This document shows, piece by piece, positions 15,401-29,500 of a stretch of DNA of 64,000 nt (position 1 is its first letter; each line of letters opens with the position of its first letter). The DNA is taken from the NCBI GenBank assembly GCA_003260075.1, contig QLIY01000159.1:93032-157031 (forward strand), written 5' to 3'. The stretch comes from Phallusia mammillata (taxonomy: Eukaryota; Chordata; Ascidiacea; Phlebobranchia; Ascidiidae). The translations under genes and the position numbers were made by a program. Below the pieces are notes generated by a model, which saw nothing but the letters and a program-made list of their open reading frames with translations, did not search any database and had not been told where the DNA came from.

Positions 15401-18400
15401 AACATTTGATGGCACGATTATCCACATCACACACTTTGCAATTTAGCGATATTTATCAGTTGTTAATCACGGTTTATCCTATTTCGCCGAACCTCCGTAA
15501 TGTTTATCGGATGAAAGTGTGTGAGGCGGTCTAAAACCCAGTAAACATCCGTGGCAGGTGGTCTGTCAGCTGTCACACCATATATGGATATGCCGTCTTT
15601 CTCACCAGACGGTAATCGAATTCACCTAATGCGGGCTTTGACAGAAAAGAATACTAGCGTTGTTGCATGGAAATGCCAACCTGCAAAAATTATGTGATGT
15701 ACCAGAGTTGTTAATGTGACTATACTCTGGACCATTTCGTTGTCGTTTAGAGGCGGAACTTTTATAAGACTTAGGCGGTAGAGTAATGTAGTATGTTAGA
15801 AAACCACTGGTATAGGGAACATAGCAAAATTTGCAAGTTAATGTCAGCTGCCATTGGTTTATATGCGTGTCGGTTGTTTTTCCTTTGTTTTTCCAACAAA
15901 GAGCGCGTGGACAAATGTACCAAAGATACACGCTTTAGAAATCGCTAGCGTGCCTAATTTTTCTATTTTTTATGTTTCTGTACGATACACTTTTGTTACC
16001 AGAATAAACGATTTGTTTGGCTTTCAGCTTAGTTACAATCGTGCGGTGGTAAACACCTATTTATCATACATTCTTTACAATGAGTTTCTAACCACTTTTT
16101 CCTCACAGACTGAAGCAGTTTTAAAACCACTGTTACACAACCACAAACCTCTACAGTTTTTAATTCAGAAATCGATGCGTTTGGCAAGCGAGCATGTGTC
16201 ATTGCGGGCAAATGCGCTTGAGGGTTGAAGATAAGACTGGGAATGTAGGCGACCACAAACTGCGTTTTGCCTTTACTGTGATTGACGTCTACCGCTGTGA
16301 GATCGAATTCATTATCGATCCGCCAAGCTTAATTCTGGTTGCTTGCTGGGTGAAAGTCAAACCCTTCGCGTGTGGCTTGCTCGTCACGGCCTTGCTCACT
16401 TTCTATTTTTGTGCTCGGGCGTAAGTCGGATAAACCTTTATTAGTTGACTTGGTTCCGCTCGTTTGCTGCAATTTAAACTCTATTTTGCATGTTTAGTTT
16501 TTAAGTCTAGAGGCGCGTTTCATTTGCGCCACATTAACCTTTAGCAGCTTGTCGATTTTAATTTACCAATTTCGTTTGTAGCACATAGCTTGGACTGGTC
16601 TAATACGTAAAAAACTTGACTAAATTCCCAAAAGTGGTGGAAAAATATATAGCACTGTCTATTTAAATGAACTCATTTTTAATATCAAAATTTTCAGCGT
16701 TTTTTATTGCGTCTTATACTCTTACGCAACAAGTAAAGCGAAAACCTTAACGTAGTAACACCTTTACGACAAACAACGAGAAAATGAACCTTTAAGTGTG
16801 ATTTAAAGACACTGAACAAATAGCAACGTAAATAAAATAAATATATTTAGAGTGTGAAAAGTTGAAATGCAATTGCTAAAGACGGTGAAAATGAATTTTG
16901 CAACATCCGTGATTCGATTGTCATTGATTTGTACTCTCGTTAATGAAAATTATACTTGCAACCCTTACAGCGTTGTGGCAACACAAATGATTGTGACTTA
17001 AACGAACGAGAAATGGGTTTTTAATGGCAAGTTTTTGTGTGCGTTTGAACTTGTACTTCGCATATAACGTCGATCAACGACGCAATAACGGAGCTATGAC
17101 GTGAGTTATAAAGTCGCCTTGATGAAGAGATTTCGTGTTTGACGTCATTGACTTCAATCGTTGCCTGTCATGGACATCATTGTGCCACTCATAGATCTGG
17201 CGCGGGCTGCAGCCTCTTCGGTCAACAAGTTTGATGTAGCACCTTTGTACAGCGCATAACTCGTTCCAGTTTTGTAACGCTGCTGGGCAAAGGCAGCTGT
17301 CACATCCACAGCCTCATCCAGCTGGATCGAGTAGCCCGAGAAAGTTGTGTAGTGTGAAGGACTGTGGCCGTACGCCACGCCTTGACGCAGTCTCACCCAA
17401 ACTACGTCACCTCGCCGCAGCTGCATCACTGCCGTTGCTGACGTCGTCTCGAACCTCGAGTCCTGATTGGTTGCTGAGCTGATCATTTCGCCGTTTCGCA
17501 TCAGGTGGACGTAGAGTGGCCCGCTGCTTCTACAACGCAAGATATGCACGTGGAAAACGTAGATTCCTGCCGCTGGTACAATAAAGCAACCGGTGGCGGA
17601 ACGGTATGCGCCGCCTTGGTTTGTTATCACGTGATCAAAGCAGATCCCACGGTTGTTTCCCTGGAAGTTTCTCGAAAGACCAGCCATAAATGCGACCTTT
17701 TCCTGGTGGCAACACAGCGTACTGCCGCTGCTCATGCCCGTGTTTGTACGTGAATGTGTTGAGCGTCCTGGTGGACCTGGCGGTCCGGGCTCGCCTTTAA
17801 TTGAAGGTCCAGGCAACCCCATGTCACCCTTTATTCCTTTCTCCCCACGGCCGCTTCTGCCTTGACTACCTGGGCGTCCGTGTCTTCCTTGCTGTCCGGT
17901 CATTCCCTTTTCTCCCTTCATACCTCGTGATCCTTTCATGCCTGGAGGACCCTGAGGCCCAGTCGGACCAGGCTCACCGACCTCTCCTTGTGTTCCAGAT
18001 TCTCCGTTCAGCAACCCATCGCTGTCAGTTTGACGTTTCGGTATTCCAGGAGGACCTGGGGGTCCTGGCAATCCTGGTGTCCCAGGGTTTCCTGGTTGTC
18101 CATCCTGGCCGCTTTCACCTTTCTTTCCTTCAACGGCACGACCTGGTGGACCTTGCGGTCCAGGTGGCCCAGGAAGGCCAATTCCGGGTTCTCCTGCCGG
18201 TCCTTGGTCGCCTTTAATGCTTTCACCAGGTATACCGTCGATTCCGTCCTGTCCAGGGCGACCTGGTGGTCCGACAATTCCAATACCTGCTTCACCTTTG
18301 GGGCCTCTTGGGCCCGCAACTTCACGCGTGACTTTGGACGTTTCAATGTCACTGGAGGAAAATCCTGGTGGCCCTCTAAGTCCTGGAGGTCCTGTCATGC

Positions 18401-21400
18401 CTTTCTCGCCTTGCATTCCCTTTTCGCCTTGTGGGCCTTCCACGCCTGTGACTGTGATCGGAGAATTGCGAAATTCTTCATAGTCAATCTTGCCAGTCGG
18501 TCCTGGCGGGCCTGGTGGTCCTGGTTTGCCTACTTCAGACGTTCCTGGTTCTCCCTTGGGCCCACGTGGTCCACAATCTCCTTTTAATCCAAATCCAGGG
18601 GGTCCTGGGATACCTTGCAGACCAGGTGGTCCCTGAATTCCGGGATGTCCAGCTTTTCCGGGAGGCCCTGGCATGCCCGGAAATCCTGCCGGTCCTTGTA
18701 GCCCAGGAGGTCCTTGCGAGCCGGGTGGGCCCTGTGTTAAGCGGTTTAACGTATGCAGCAATAGAGTAACATCAGACGCCCCACCGCCGCCATTGCCACA
18801 GCAGCCGCAAGCACAACCGCAGCTACAGCCTGTGTTGCAGTGTGTTGCGCAGGATGAGGTAGAAGAACAGGCACTTGAGCTTGAACTCTCACATGAAGAC
18901 GACCCTGTGCAGTTCGACTCGCATTCTGCACCCTCAGAAGTAGTCGTCGTTTCTTCCGATCTGTGCACTTCAACCTCGACCTCATGTTGAGTGCTTTGCC
19001 GGATCCTCGTGTCCACAAGTTTTCTTACCGTCTGCGGTTCGTTGCTTTCTGGTGGACGCATAAATCGAAGTTGTGGCGCAACTAGCTCTTCATTTCCATC
19101 TTGTGCTGTGGCGCCTTGAGCCGCTGTAGACAATATTAACCCAATGGCAATTGCCATAACATACATGTTGTTTAATAACATTACACTGCAATCTGTAATG
19201 CAAAACAAAATCTAATAATATGTTGAAATCAACCACAAATCTTCACAATAAATCTAAACCGTCAAAGGAAAGTTTCCTTAATTGTTTCGTTGACTAGCAG
19301 CCATCTTTATGCTAACTGTTTTTCGTTTTTCGTCAATATGTAAACATCTGCGCAATCCAACCTTTTTTTGATCGGAAAATCCCTGCTGTTCAGGACAGGA
19401 TAAAGGTGGTGACGTGCCCTACCTAAATCGAACATTACAGCGCTGCGAAAAGAAAAGTGATGTGTGGCCAGTGTTTGAATACACACTGGTGGCTTATTGT
19501 CATTACGTGTGCTGCGTGTCGTGTTGTTGCATGCTATTGCGAAATAAGTCCAATGTCTTTGTCACAGGAAGCCATTAAATGACGCGCTACCTTCATCTTT
19601 GTTTTAATGTATTGGGAAAAGCGCTCAATGTTGTGTGAAGTATTGCCCTGTGGTTAAGGAGATTCTTTCCCTCGGCGTTTTCTTGTGGCCCAAGTCCAGC
19701 GAAAACGGTAGATTTCTGCTCGACGGTGCTTTGCGGTCAACTCGAATCGCTACAATCGCTACAAGCGTAAAATTGCCATGTCTCGCGTATTGCCGTTTCA
19801 GGACAGATCACCTGCTGATATAAACCTGTGCCAATGTGCCCCCGTGGACTCGCTTTCTGCCAGAAGCAGCGGGTCGTTCAATTCACACGTGCAAACTGCT
19901 TTGTGCTTGCGGCTTAATTAAGAATAGACCTTTTAACAGTTCTAATTTACGTGCGTATTGCTTCGAGTTTGTAAGCACCTCGCCCCGCTCTGCCTTGGTA
20001 CGAAAACCTTAGTGTCGAAAAATTAAGATGCAATGTCGCACGCCTAGTAAAATAACCTCTTGCTAACTGTGAAGGTGAGCTGGTTAAAGCTTGTGTGAAT
20101 ATTACACAGCATGTATCACAGCACGCAGTCTATAAATTCCACATTTACCGTCCCTAAATATTCTGTCCAATTTACGTTTCGTCGTCGTGATGCGGAAACT
20201 GGCTATGACGTCACTACGCCGCAGTCATTTTTACAATGATGTTGTAATGACGCAGACCCGCCCTCTGACACTGCGCCTGTGAACGATGCACAGCAATCTA
20301 GGTTAAATGTCAGAGCTGACTTATCTCGGCCGATATTGGGTAATATAATTTCCTTGACATGTTAATTAGCCGGTAGAGAGCAACAAAAGGTCGATGAGTT
20401 CTCACAATACGTTTTTGTTTCGATACGATCCTTGCAAAAACTGTGCTATTAGCTGTGCCGAATGTTAATACATTTCTAATGAAACATGTAAGAAACATAT
20501 AGCTGTGATCCGTCTGTATACTAACAAATTGCCCTCTAAACGTACTTATGACAATACATGCGCCTGCTGTAAACCAGCGTGTTATTTGACTAGCTCGACT
20601 GTACTATTGGGTTTAAGTTATACTGCGCCGATTGGTGCCGACAAATTCATGTCAAAATATTTCAGGTTTATTAAACCCGCAAGGGTCGACTGAAACGAAG
20701 CGTTGCCCGAATTCTTTCGTCAATATTTGTTTTTCCACTGACCATCGCGAAGAATAAAGAGGGCTTCTCAATAACTAACAGGTTTCCGAGTCAGGCGAAC
20801 ACGTGAAAATGTGTTTAGCCCTCGACACTATAACTCGATCGAGTGGTGATTCGTCACCCGCCCCACGGTGCCACAAACACGAGTTAAGTGGCAATTTGCT
20901 TATACCTCGTTTGACAGAAGTTTTTAGTCAACACTTTCTTCCGCTGACGGGATGGAGTACTGATAAGGCACCAGTATCCTTTCGAACGTGACCGTGCGGT
21001 TGTCATTGTGGCGTGTAAACGTTGCGCCTACACTTAAGTGATGATATCATGCCTGGAATTTTATACGAATGCCACAAATTTCCAAATATTAAAACGAAAA
21101 CATCATATTGTGATATGGCCTAACAATCTCGATGCAGTATTACAAACAATGTTTACTAAATACCGTGCATCCGTTTAGCTAGCTACGTCGCCACGCGAAA
21201 TCTCAAGTCCTGGCTCCTGGAACAAGTTCAAACACTTGTGGTTCTGATCCCCTGGGATTTTATTCTAAATTCTGGTCAAGACCACAAGTCGCATCTTCAA
21301 ACGCGCCCGCACATATGCTTGTGTTACGGTGTATTACATAGCATGTGCTTGATCTCAATGACCTCTTTTACTTTTTAGTATCAAACCCCGCTTTGCCATT

Positions 21401-23483
21401 GACGTATTTGACAGCGCAAGCTCTATGTACCTGGTTTAAGGTGAAACGTGCTCGAATTAAGCTGTATAGTTGTTATCTTCACATATGTGCTCTATCTCAA
21501 ACTTCATCGCTTCTTCGTGTACTTATATACCGTTGACTTATCCTTAATCTCTGCGCGTTTCTGATGCGCACACTTGACGCCAACCCCGAACTTGGCTGCA
21601 TGAAAAGTTCACATTACCTCGCGCAACTGCAAAACAGCTATTATACACAACGCAGCATTGTTGGACCAGACCAAGTTTTGCGAGAACAACAAGCTATTTA
21701 CTGGTTTAACCAGAATCCATCAACGGTGTCTTGTGTCGACTTATCGAAACAAAGAACATATGTGTAAAGCTCGGCAGCACCAATTTAGTTGTAAATACTT
21801 GCTTGCGAAATACCTACAGTGATCTGAGCGGAATTTCTGACATATATAAAGGTCTAAATCGATCGATATGACTTTCTAAATTTGTTCACAATGTTTCGTA
21901 CGTGCTTGTCAGCCTTCGAATTTTCTAACCGCTGTAAGACATTTTGCCATTATACATGATTTAACATTTATTCTGGTGGACAACGACAAGTTAGCAACCC
22001 ACAATGTCTGTTGAGACAATCTGACATAAGACGAGTCAACATTGTCCACTGGCAAAGCAAATACTTGTATTCGAGTGGCTATGTACTTTTGCCATCTTCC
22101 CTCGTAGTCAATAGACACACAATTATTAGTGGCAATGTATTGTTCAGGTCGGTGACCTCAGCTTGCGCAGCTTCTTACTGCGCCATTTACTGTTTTATTT
22201 GTCCGTATAATGCTTTTGTACAACTAAACTTGATCACAATATCGCGTTAAATTACGAATTTACACCCGTCAGAACTAAATCCACATTATTTTAAATGTTG
22301 AGCAAAATTTTCTCATAGCGAATACCGAGTCCAATTATCAACTTAGATCAAGTATTTTACCTTTGATTGACGGCACTGGTTTGGTTTTATTTCGGGACGT
22401 TTTTTATACGAAGTATGTCGGTCGGTGGGCACGCGTACGCACCTCCAGGAATTTACTCAGCCATTCGAATTGCTGTTCAGATCGGTAAATGCCAAGTGTA
22501 TTTGCCAACAGTTAATATCTTTTTGTTGTCAGTTGCTTCGACTGTCTCCGACTACTCTTTTGACTTTACAGGGTACGTTGACTTGCTTGGGTTTATTGTG
22601 CCCGGAATACTTAAGTTTTATGCGTCTGCTCGGCGCAGTTGCGTGCGCTTTAAACGCCGCCAATGTCAATATTTAGGCTTGTTGCCATATTCAACTATGT
22701 TTAATGGCGCGGACCGTCTCATAATGCCGTTTGAGCCGTGCTGGGTTCTTTTGACGACGCTTTTAAATTATTAAGCGGTTCAATCCCGTTTAACAATTCG
22801 ACAGATATTGTTAGTAACTATTTAAAATCACTAAAGTTCTGCGTGTCCAAGTGGGTTGTTATTTGCAAAACTTGGTCCAAACGGCTTTTAGTGCGACAAT
22901 CTACCGAACACAGGGCGAAAAGTTAGCCCGAAGCATTGCGCGCAAACGTTATCAGCAAGTGGATTTAACGGTTGTTAATTGACCACAAGCACCCGAGTCG
23001 CCCAGTAATAGAAATTTAATAAAATTACCGCTAAAATGACAAGGCAAAATCCTAGACCCTGCTTTTCAGAAACAACATATATTACTTCACAACTGCGCCG
23101 AATTTTTTAACCACTGACACTGAGCAACAGTCAAGCAATACCCACTTCCTATTTTCGTGTTACCTCAAGACGACCTTGGCAAGAATTAAAATGCAAATTA
23201 CTCGCTAACAACCACAATATAATCCTGTACTTCGCATTTACAGAGAATACATTGCTTAATCTGCCTGAACTTCCTTTTTTGTTGCACATAAAAATGCCCG
23301 GTTATGAATATCTCGTCTGGCAACGATGCGAGCGCCTCGCCGCAATTTGTAGTCACTCGCTTCTCCCAAACCCCTGCGTTTTTTCCGTTCGCTCTCACAA
23401 TGGAAGTTATGACGTGCCCGTTTTCGAGCAACTACGCAGGCATTTGCGTGCGTGTTCCAATCACCTTTGAAAACCGACGTTTT

Positions 23484-23544
<61 letters not shown>

Positions 23545-26500
23545 ATTGTTTGCGACACTTATTCTTAAGCCAGCTTTGCTCGTCCTGAACAAAGTTCAAG
23601 ACCCGCCGTAAATTTGCTCAGCAGGTAAAACAAAAATAACTGGACTTGTCCGCGTTGCTTGTCGGCCTTTGCTTATTCATAGATTTGCTTTTCCCATTGT
23701 TACTGGGGCGTTTCAGTTTTCCAATCTTTCTGGAAAACGTGCATTGACAATTATAAATTTGCAGCGTCCAAGGAGATGGCCTTGTCAAAATGGGATAGGT
23801 CACATCTATCATTTTAGGCACCGTTTTTGCGCAATCAATTTTTTTACCAAGGTTTATAGGTGATGTAATTTCTTACAACTGTTGCAGTCAGCTTATAAAT
23901 GCAAACTGGGCTGTGAAATCGTGTACAAATCTTATGTTTGTCCCCACATCAAATAACATTTCTGAAGTCTTGTAAACCACCAGCACCAGAAGTGCTGGTA
24001 TTATTCGCCGAACTCTGAATGGCACCAAACAAAATATTTTCTTATACCACAAAAAGCGGGGTGTGTTATTTGGGATATTTTACTGTGAAATGTTTCAGAT
24101 TCCTTCAAGTGCTTCATATTGATGTCAATCACATGGGCAAAGTCAATTTTTAATGAAATACCTTTGTTCTATAAATAGTAGGATCTTCATTACTTCAGCG
24201 GAATTTACGACCCTATGTTGGGACGTATTCTTGGAAGTATAAAATTGTGCCTGGTTTTTGAACTTCGTTTTGGCCTTTTTTTCGTCACCATAAAACGCTA
24301 AACAAACATTTAAAAAAATTGCATATCCCAATGGAGGCTGCAGTTGTTTCTGACCTGGTTTGACTTGAGAATTTGTGCTTGTTCAATGGCAATACCAGGT
24401 GTATTCACCGAATATGCATCACATTAAATTGCTACTTTGACATACAAGCTGTTGAAAACAGGATACAACGTTTCCTTTGCACACTGTACACAAGATTGTA
24501 ACCATTGAGATACGTCGGAAAACGAAACCTCACAATTTCCGTACCGGTTGGGTAACACTAGTTAAAATGACGTAGCTGATCACGTGTTGAAATATGGCGA
24601 AAAGAGATGATTCACGTTATTATGGTGGCTTGCACTGAAAGCATCGTGCGCAGAGTTCGAGCTACTAGCCTGGTGTTTTGCTCGGAACCCGGCCTGGTTT
24701 CACTTCAACTTTCAACACCAAACGTAAGCATGCGTAAAACAAGGTCTGTGCCCTCGCAGAAAACACTTACGACTGGGACACACTGTGAGTATCTCTTAAG
24801 TAACTCTTGATGGGATTTGGTAACTGTTGGGAGAAATGGACGAGTTGGGATTTCAGATGCTTATTGATGAGTTGCTGATCCAAAAACAGCGCACCCACGG
24901 GCATTACATCGAGAAGTTCAATTGCTTGTGTCTGAACGTTTGATATTGCACCCAAGGCAATATCGCAGCCAAGAACGGCATTGGATCACAGGATTAAAAT
25001 TCTCGATGTTTGAATATAACTTGGAGGCTTTGGATGCTTCTCAACTGAAATGAGATTATAATTTACCGCTAAATTTGTCTCTAAATACGACGCTGAATAT
25101 ACAAATTAAGAATTGATTAATATAATTCAGTTGCATTGGATTTTTATATACGGGCAGTGTTTCATTTAAATACCAAAATATAGCCATATTTAATTTTGTG
25201 AAACTGCTGGAGAAATTTGGGGGACCGTTTCGGTCCCCCAAAACACCTTAAAAAAAACACTGTATAAGGGGATGGTGAGTCTGATACCAGTAATTTTAAT
25301 ACTTACTGATATAACTCTGCTTTACAAACTCTGCAAAGAATATTTCTTCTCATTCACATATCTGATAGCAAATTTGCAGCAGAAAACGTTTTTACAGAAC
25401 CGCTTTGTTGTCGCACATGACAAGTTTTTCAGATTTCCTTTCATTTCGGCACTTTGATATGATCGATTTCACTCTCCAGCTTATGTGGGAGACTGGCTTT
25501 TTAGGATCGGGCACCTTGCCCAGGCGCCAACATCAGCTATTCACTTTCGGTATTCCAAAAAGATTAAAGCGCATGGCAGTTAAATAAGACTCGCGCGACT
25601 TCGACAATTGTTTTGTTGATGTGTAAGAGCCCCCGGCCACAAAGGTGCGACACTTTCTGTGTGGGAAAGCGTGGAATTCGTGTGGCCGACGCCAAATGTT
25701 GGTTCACTGTCCTACTGACATTTGTGGCGGCCGATTGAACACGGTTTACGCATGTCGATCTTATAACTGTCCAAACAGGACATGTGTTTGGTCTGCGTAT
25801 TTGAACTACCTCCTTGGCGGACATCAGGTTTCGTTTTCCGTATCCTGCGCTATATTGTGTATTCAAACTGATAATAAACATTTTGAAAGGTTTGCAGCAA
25901 GTTTGGCAAATGTGGTGAACATTTGTACAGGGTTGCAATAATTTTAGGAAAGTCATGGCCATTTGGGAGTAGCTCCGTATTTTTTAAAAAGCTGTTCAAA
26001 TACTCGCAAATACAAACTTTGCTATTTTTATTCACTTTAATTTAAACCAACAAACATCACATTTGCGATTATAACGTATGTTGTAGGAATATACAGGTGT
26101 TTAGCCCCACTGTTGTTTGATCCATCGGTAACAACAGGCCACAAATGACCTCAGCTGTGTTGTCGTATCTTATCTCGCTTTACCACAATACTGATCCAAA
26201 TCTAAGTGTGCTGGTGGCATGTCCCGGCTGAAAATCGGGTCTGTGAAGTCGAACTCTTGCGGTGGGCATATAACGTTACAGAATAGGTTAGGCATTATAA
26301 GCTGAGCCCACACAAAAGTGTTTGCCGCCCACTGTTTAAACTTCGGTTAAACCTATTAATGTTGCAGTTTGTTTATCTGTTGGTGGTTATCTATTCGTTT
26401 TTGCTCTTGATAAATAATTCAGTGGTACCAGAATTTAAGTAGATTTTTACGTTGTGTTCCATATTGACCATATGTTGTACTCCGCTCATGCCTCATACAT

Positions 26501-29500
26501 TTAAAAGCATTTTGAAAAAAATACGTTCTGTGCTTTAATTCCCAAAATTGTTTTAGGCCAGAAAATAGGACTTTACATGTTTGGTCGGTTTACGATAAAC
26601 TATACGGTGCCAAATTGCTCGGCTTACATAACAATATACATCCACAAAATGGCTGCCACCTTTTTACAAGCAGCTCGAACAACGCCAAACTTGCAGTTGC
26701 CGCAAATACTCGATTACAACTACGAGAAATGTATTGCGAAAGCCAGATGTTCGCACCGATATCCCGTTTGTCACATGAACCAATAAGACGTACAAGCACC
26801 GCGTGACGTGAGCAGATCACGTGTTTCTTGATTCCACGGCAATTATGACCTGCAGATGACCGCTGTCTATTGATCAATCAGACTGCTCGTTGTAAAATTG
26901 TTATCGCTAGGTATTTGATGTTGGCGCTGACATTACGCGACATGCTTGGAATATTAAATTGCTTCGGTTTTGTGGTCTTACGTATCCGATGTTCTGAAAT
27001 ACACGCATGGAATCGTTCCTTTAAACATATTAAAGCGAACAGCAATGTTTTGGTCCCACGTGTTTGTATGACGCAATATCGATTGAAGTAGAATTTTGGG
27101 CGAACTTGAAAGGAAACCCATTTTAATGTTTATAGTACGCCAAGCCCATTGGAGTTCACCATCAATACAATAATCTTGTAATTTTTCTATTTTTGTCATT
27201 TGAAACATTTGCTAAATATTTATCGAAGCGTAATTTAAGGAACCTTTTTACGGACATGCATATCATTTGTCGATTTGTTTTTTGGCATATTTTCACAGGA
27301 GACAAGGCAGTACCTCAACAATACAAACCTTTACATTAAATATTTCTGACTGCATACATTGTTTGAAGGAAGCCGCTTCATTGCATGAGCGTCATAGGAA
27401 GCATTTTTATCGTTTCGCACAGGCCGGTGAACCTTACCTATGTCGCACGGTTTCGCATTTTTCGTCATTCAATAGGTCATATGATTGAAATGGTTATTTT
27501 TAAATACTTGGTGTCCTCGGTCTTCCCAGCGGAATTTTTCCTGCGAATTGTGTCGTCAAGATGCCTTGTCTGTTCGAACTTTCACATTATTGAAATGTGC
27601 GGTTTTACGTCATCGGTTGGAATCGAACAGGAACTAGTGCATAGCCCCGGTCACATGGCGCAAGGGAGAATCGAAACAACCAAATATAGTTGTTCAAAGA
27701 AAACCCTCGGGTATTGAGGTTTGGAGGAAATTTAGCAAATGCTTACGACCTAGCAATTAATGCTTACAGTAGCGACTGCGCTTGGCACTGTTTAGATTTA
27801 ATGCAAGTGCAAAAGCAAATACTTCCGATTCATTTCTTTCTCCACACAAGAGAAAGACTTCGTCGAGTTCGTCGAAATTGTAACTGTGTGGTTTTGCCTT
27901 TGTTGCCAAGTAGGTCAACATACATCGATCGGAAAAGCAAAGTCATATTTAAAGATACCTACAAAAGTGTTGCGGTTTCAAAACATTGTTATTTGTTTTT
28001 GATACAGTTTAACCTAATCAGTTTGTTACGATCAACAAGCATTTTGAGTAATTTCATCATGTTGGCTATTCCAGTTTTACAAAGCGAGACATCAATGTAT
28101 ATGGAAATTTTTGCTTTTTTACCCAATCTCGCCTGTGAATCTTAAGGGGGGTTATCCTATTGCCGTTTGCGTTGTATGTAGTTTCTTATTTAATATCGTG
28201 CAAACCAAGTTTTTCTACTGTTCTGGACCGAACGTTGGCCTTTTCACAGGAAGGACAAATAAGAGCAGCGATTTATTTCGGTAGCAATCCGTTCGGTGCG
28301 AACCTCGTTTGTGAGTGCAAAGTTTTGCAAAGCTTGTAAGTTTAAGTCGGATTTTCGGCTCTTTTTGTTGTAACACCTGCTGAAAGTCACATCAAGCTGC
28401 CAGGAAGTCGTGTGGCCACTTTGCTGGCACCAGTCCCGCTTTGGCATATATGGGTACCCGGCTCTTACGCGTTTCATGTTCAATTATGTGATGTTAGGGC
28501 GAACTCGAGGCATTTCAAGTACCCCTGTAGCTTCCGATTGCATACCCGCGGTGACCTTAAGCGGTTTGCGCACGTTGTTTCCGCTGCTTAAGGAGAAAGG
28601 GGAGGTGTGCCCACTGACCAGTCCAGACGCTGCGTCTGTATTGCAAACTAACTTACCGATTGAGTTTCTTCGAACCAAGTATGTAAAACGTCCAAAATCG
28701 CTCAAATGTTCGGCCATTCATAGCGTTTCACATGATCGCAGATAAAAAAATACCCAAAAAACAATGGTTGCTTAAATATTTAGCCCTGTGCTTTGACGGT
28801 CCGATGCATACTGTTTTTTTTTACAATACTTTACATATCAAGTTCGCGCTTTATCAGATACGCAACATATCACGACACCATAACAAGTTTTCACGAGCCT
28901 CGCTCCTTATCAGATGGTAAAGCGCCTTGAATACCTCGTTTCGCTAAACTGAAACAATTTGTTTGTATATTTGCAGCACTCATCCGAAGTGAAGTGGGTG
29001 GATGGCGGCAAACCACTGTTCCGTGTCTATCTCTCGCTCTCATCCACTATCTACACCGAAGATCAACACATTTGTAACTTTTTCGAAGCTTGTCAGAGAT
29101 TTTCCAACAGCGGCACAGACACAGATATTGTAAAATATCTCAAGGTAACTGCGATGATTACAATGCTGAAAGACGCTTTTAATTAAATCTTAACGTTTTT
29201 AAACTACTCGCGAGATCCTAATGTTTATCAAAAGAGATGCCGTCTTTTGTGAATACGTGGCTTTTAATTTAACTTGAAAAAATATGTCTAAAGATTGCCC
29301 ATCGCTTGGCAGAACTTTTATGCTCTTGAAGTTCTTTCAGATTGTTTCAGAAAGTAAACAAAACACGATTGAAGTATTTAGTTGATAGTTATTGCATATG
29401 ACAGTAACGGGTGTTGAATTTTTTTCATTAAACATGTGTTTCCAGAGTTTGCTTGCGGCCGATCACAGTGCGCTCATCCGACATCTTCCAACCATCCTCA

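Larger units (their letters stand above)
14807..28976. other. 14.2-kb DOCK intron 19
   Basis: The largest intron of the gene. It contains the antisense collagen/C1q gene (17154-19208), a 59-base poly-C run, a perfect 12-bp hairpin near 25.2 kb and many unrecognised short ORFs. Apart from those I see no exon-like block aligning with DOCK, no tRNA and no clear transposon in 14807-17150 or 19210-28976. Conserved regulatory sequence is possible but cannot be judged from one genome. Confidence 0.5.

Noticed and set aside
17988..18587. Long ORFs on the plus strand opposite the collagen gene
   Set aside because: They are mirror frames of Gly-X-Y codons (GC-rich, triplet-periodic sequence opens several frames). 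The minus frame has signal peptide and C1q domain.
21234..21289. Inverted 9-mers ACTTGTGGT/ACCACAAGT
   Set aside because: Widely spaced, no duplicated flanks, no element-like structure between them.
22367..22774. 135-codon ORF (+) with hydrophobic stretches
   Set aside because: Hydrophobicity follows from T-rich sequence. No conserved motif or exon signals.
23256..23588. Polyglycine/polyproline ORFs on both strands
   Set aside because: Created solely by the poly-C run. No coding features on either side.
27690..28145. 151-codon ORF (+) in DOCK intron 19
   Set aside because: Composition and lack of recognisable motifs fit chance. No supporting gene context.
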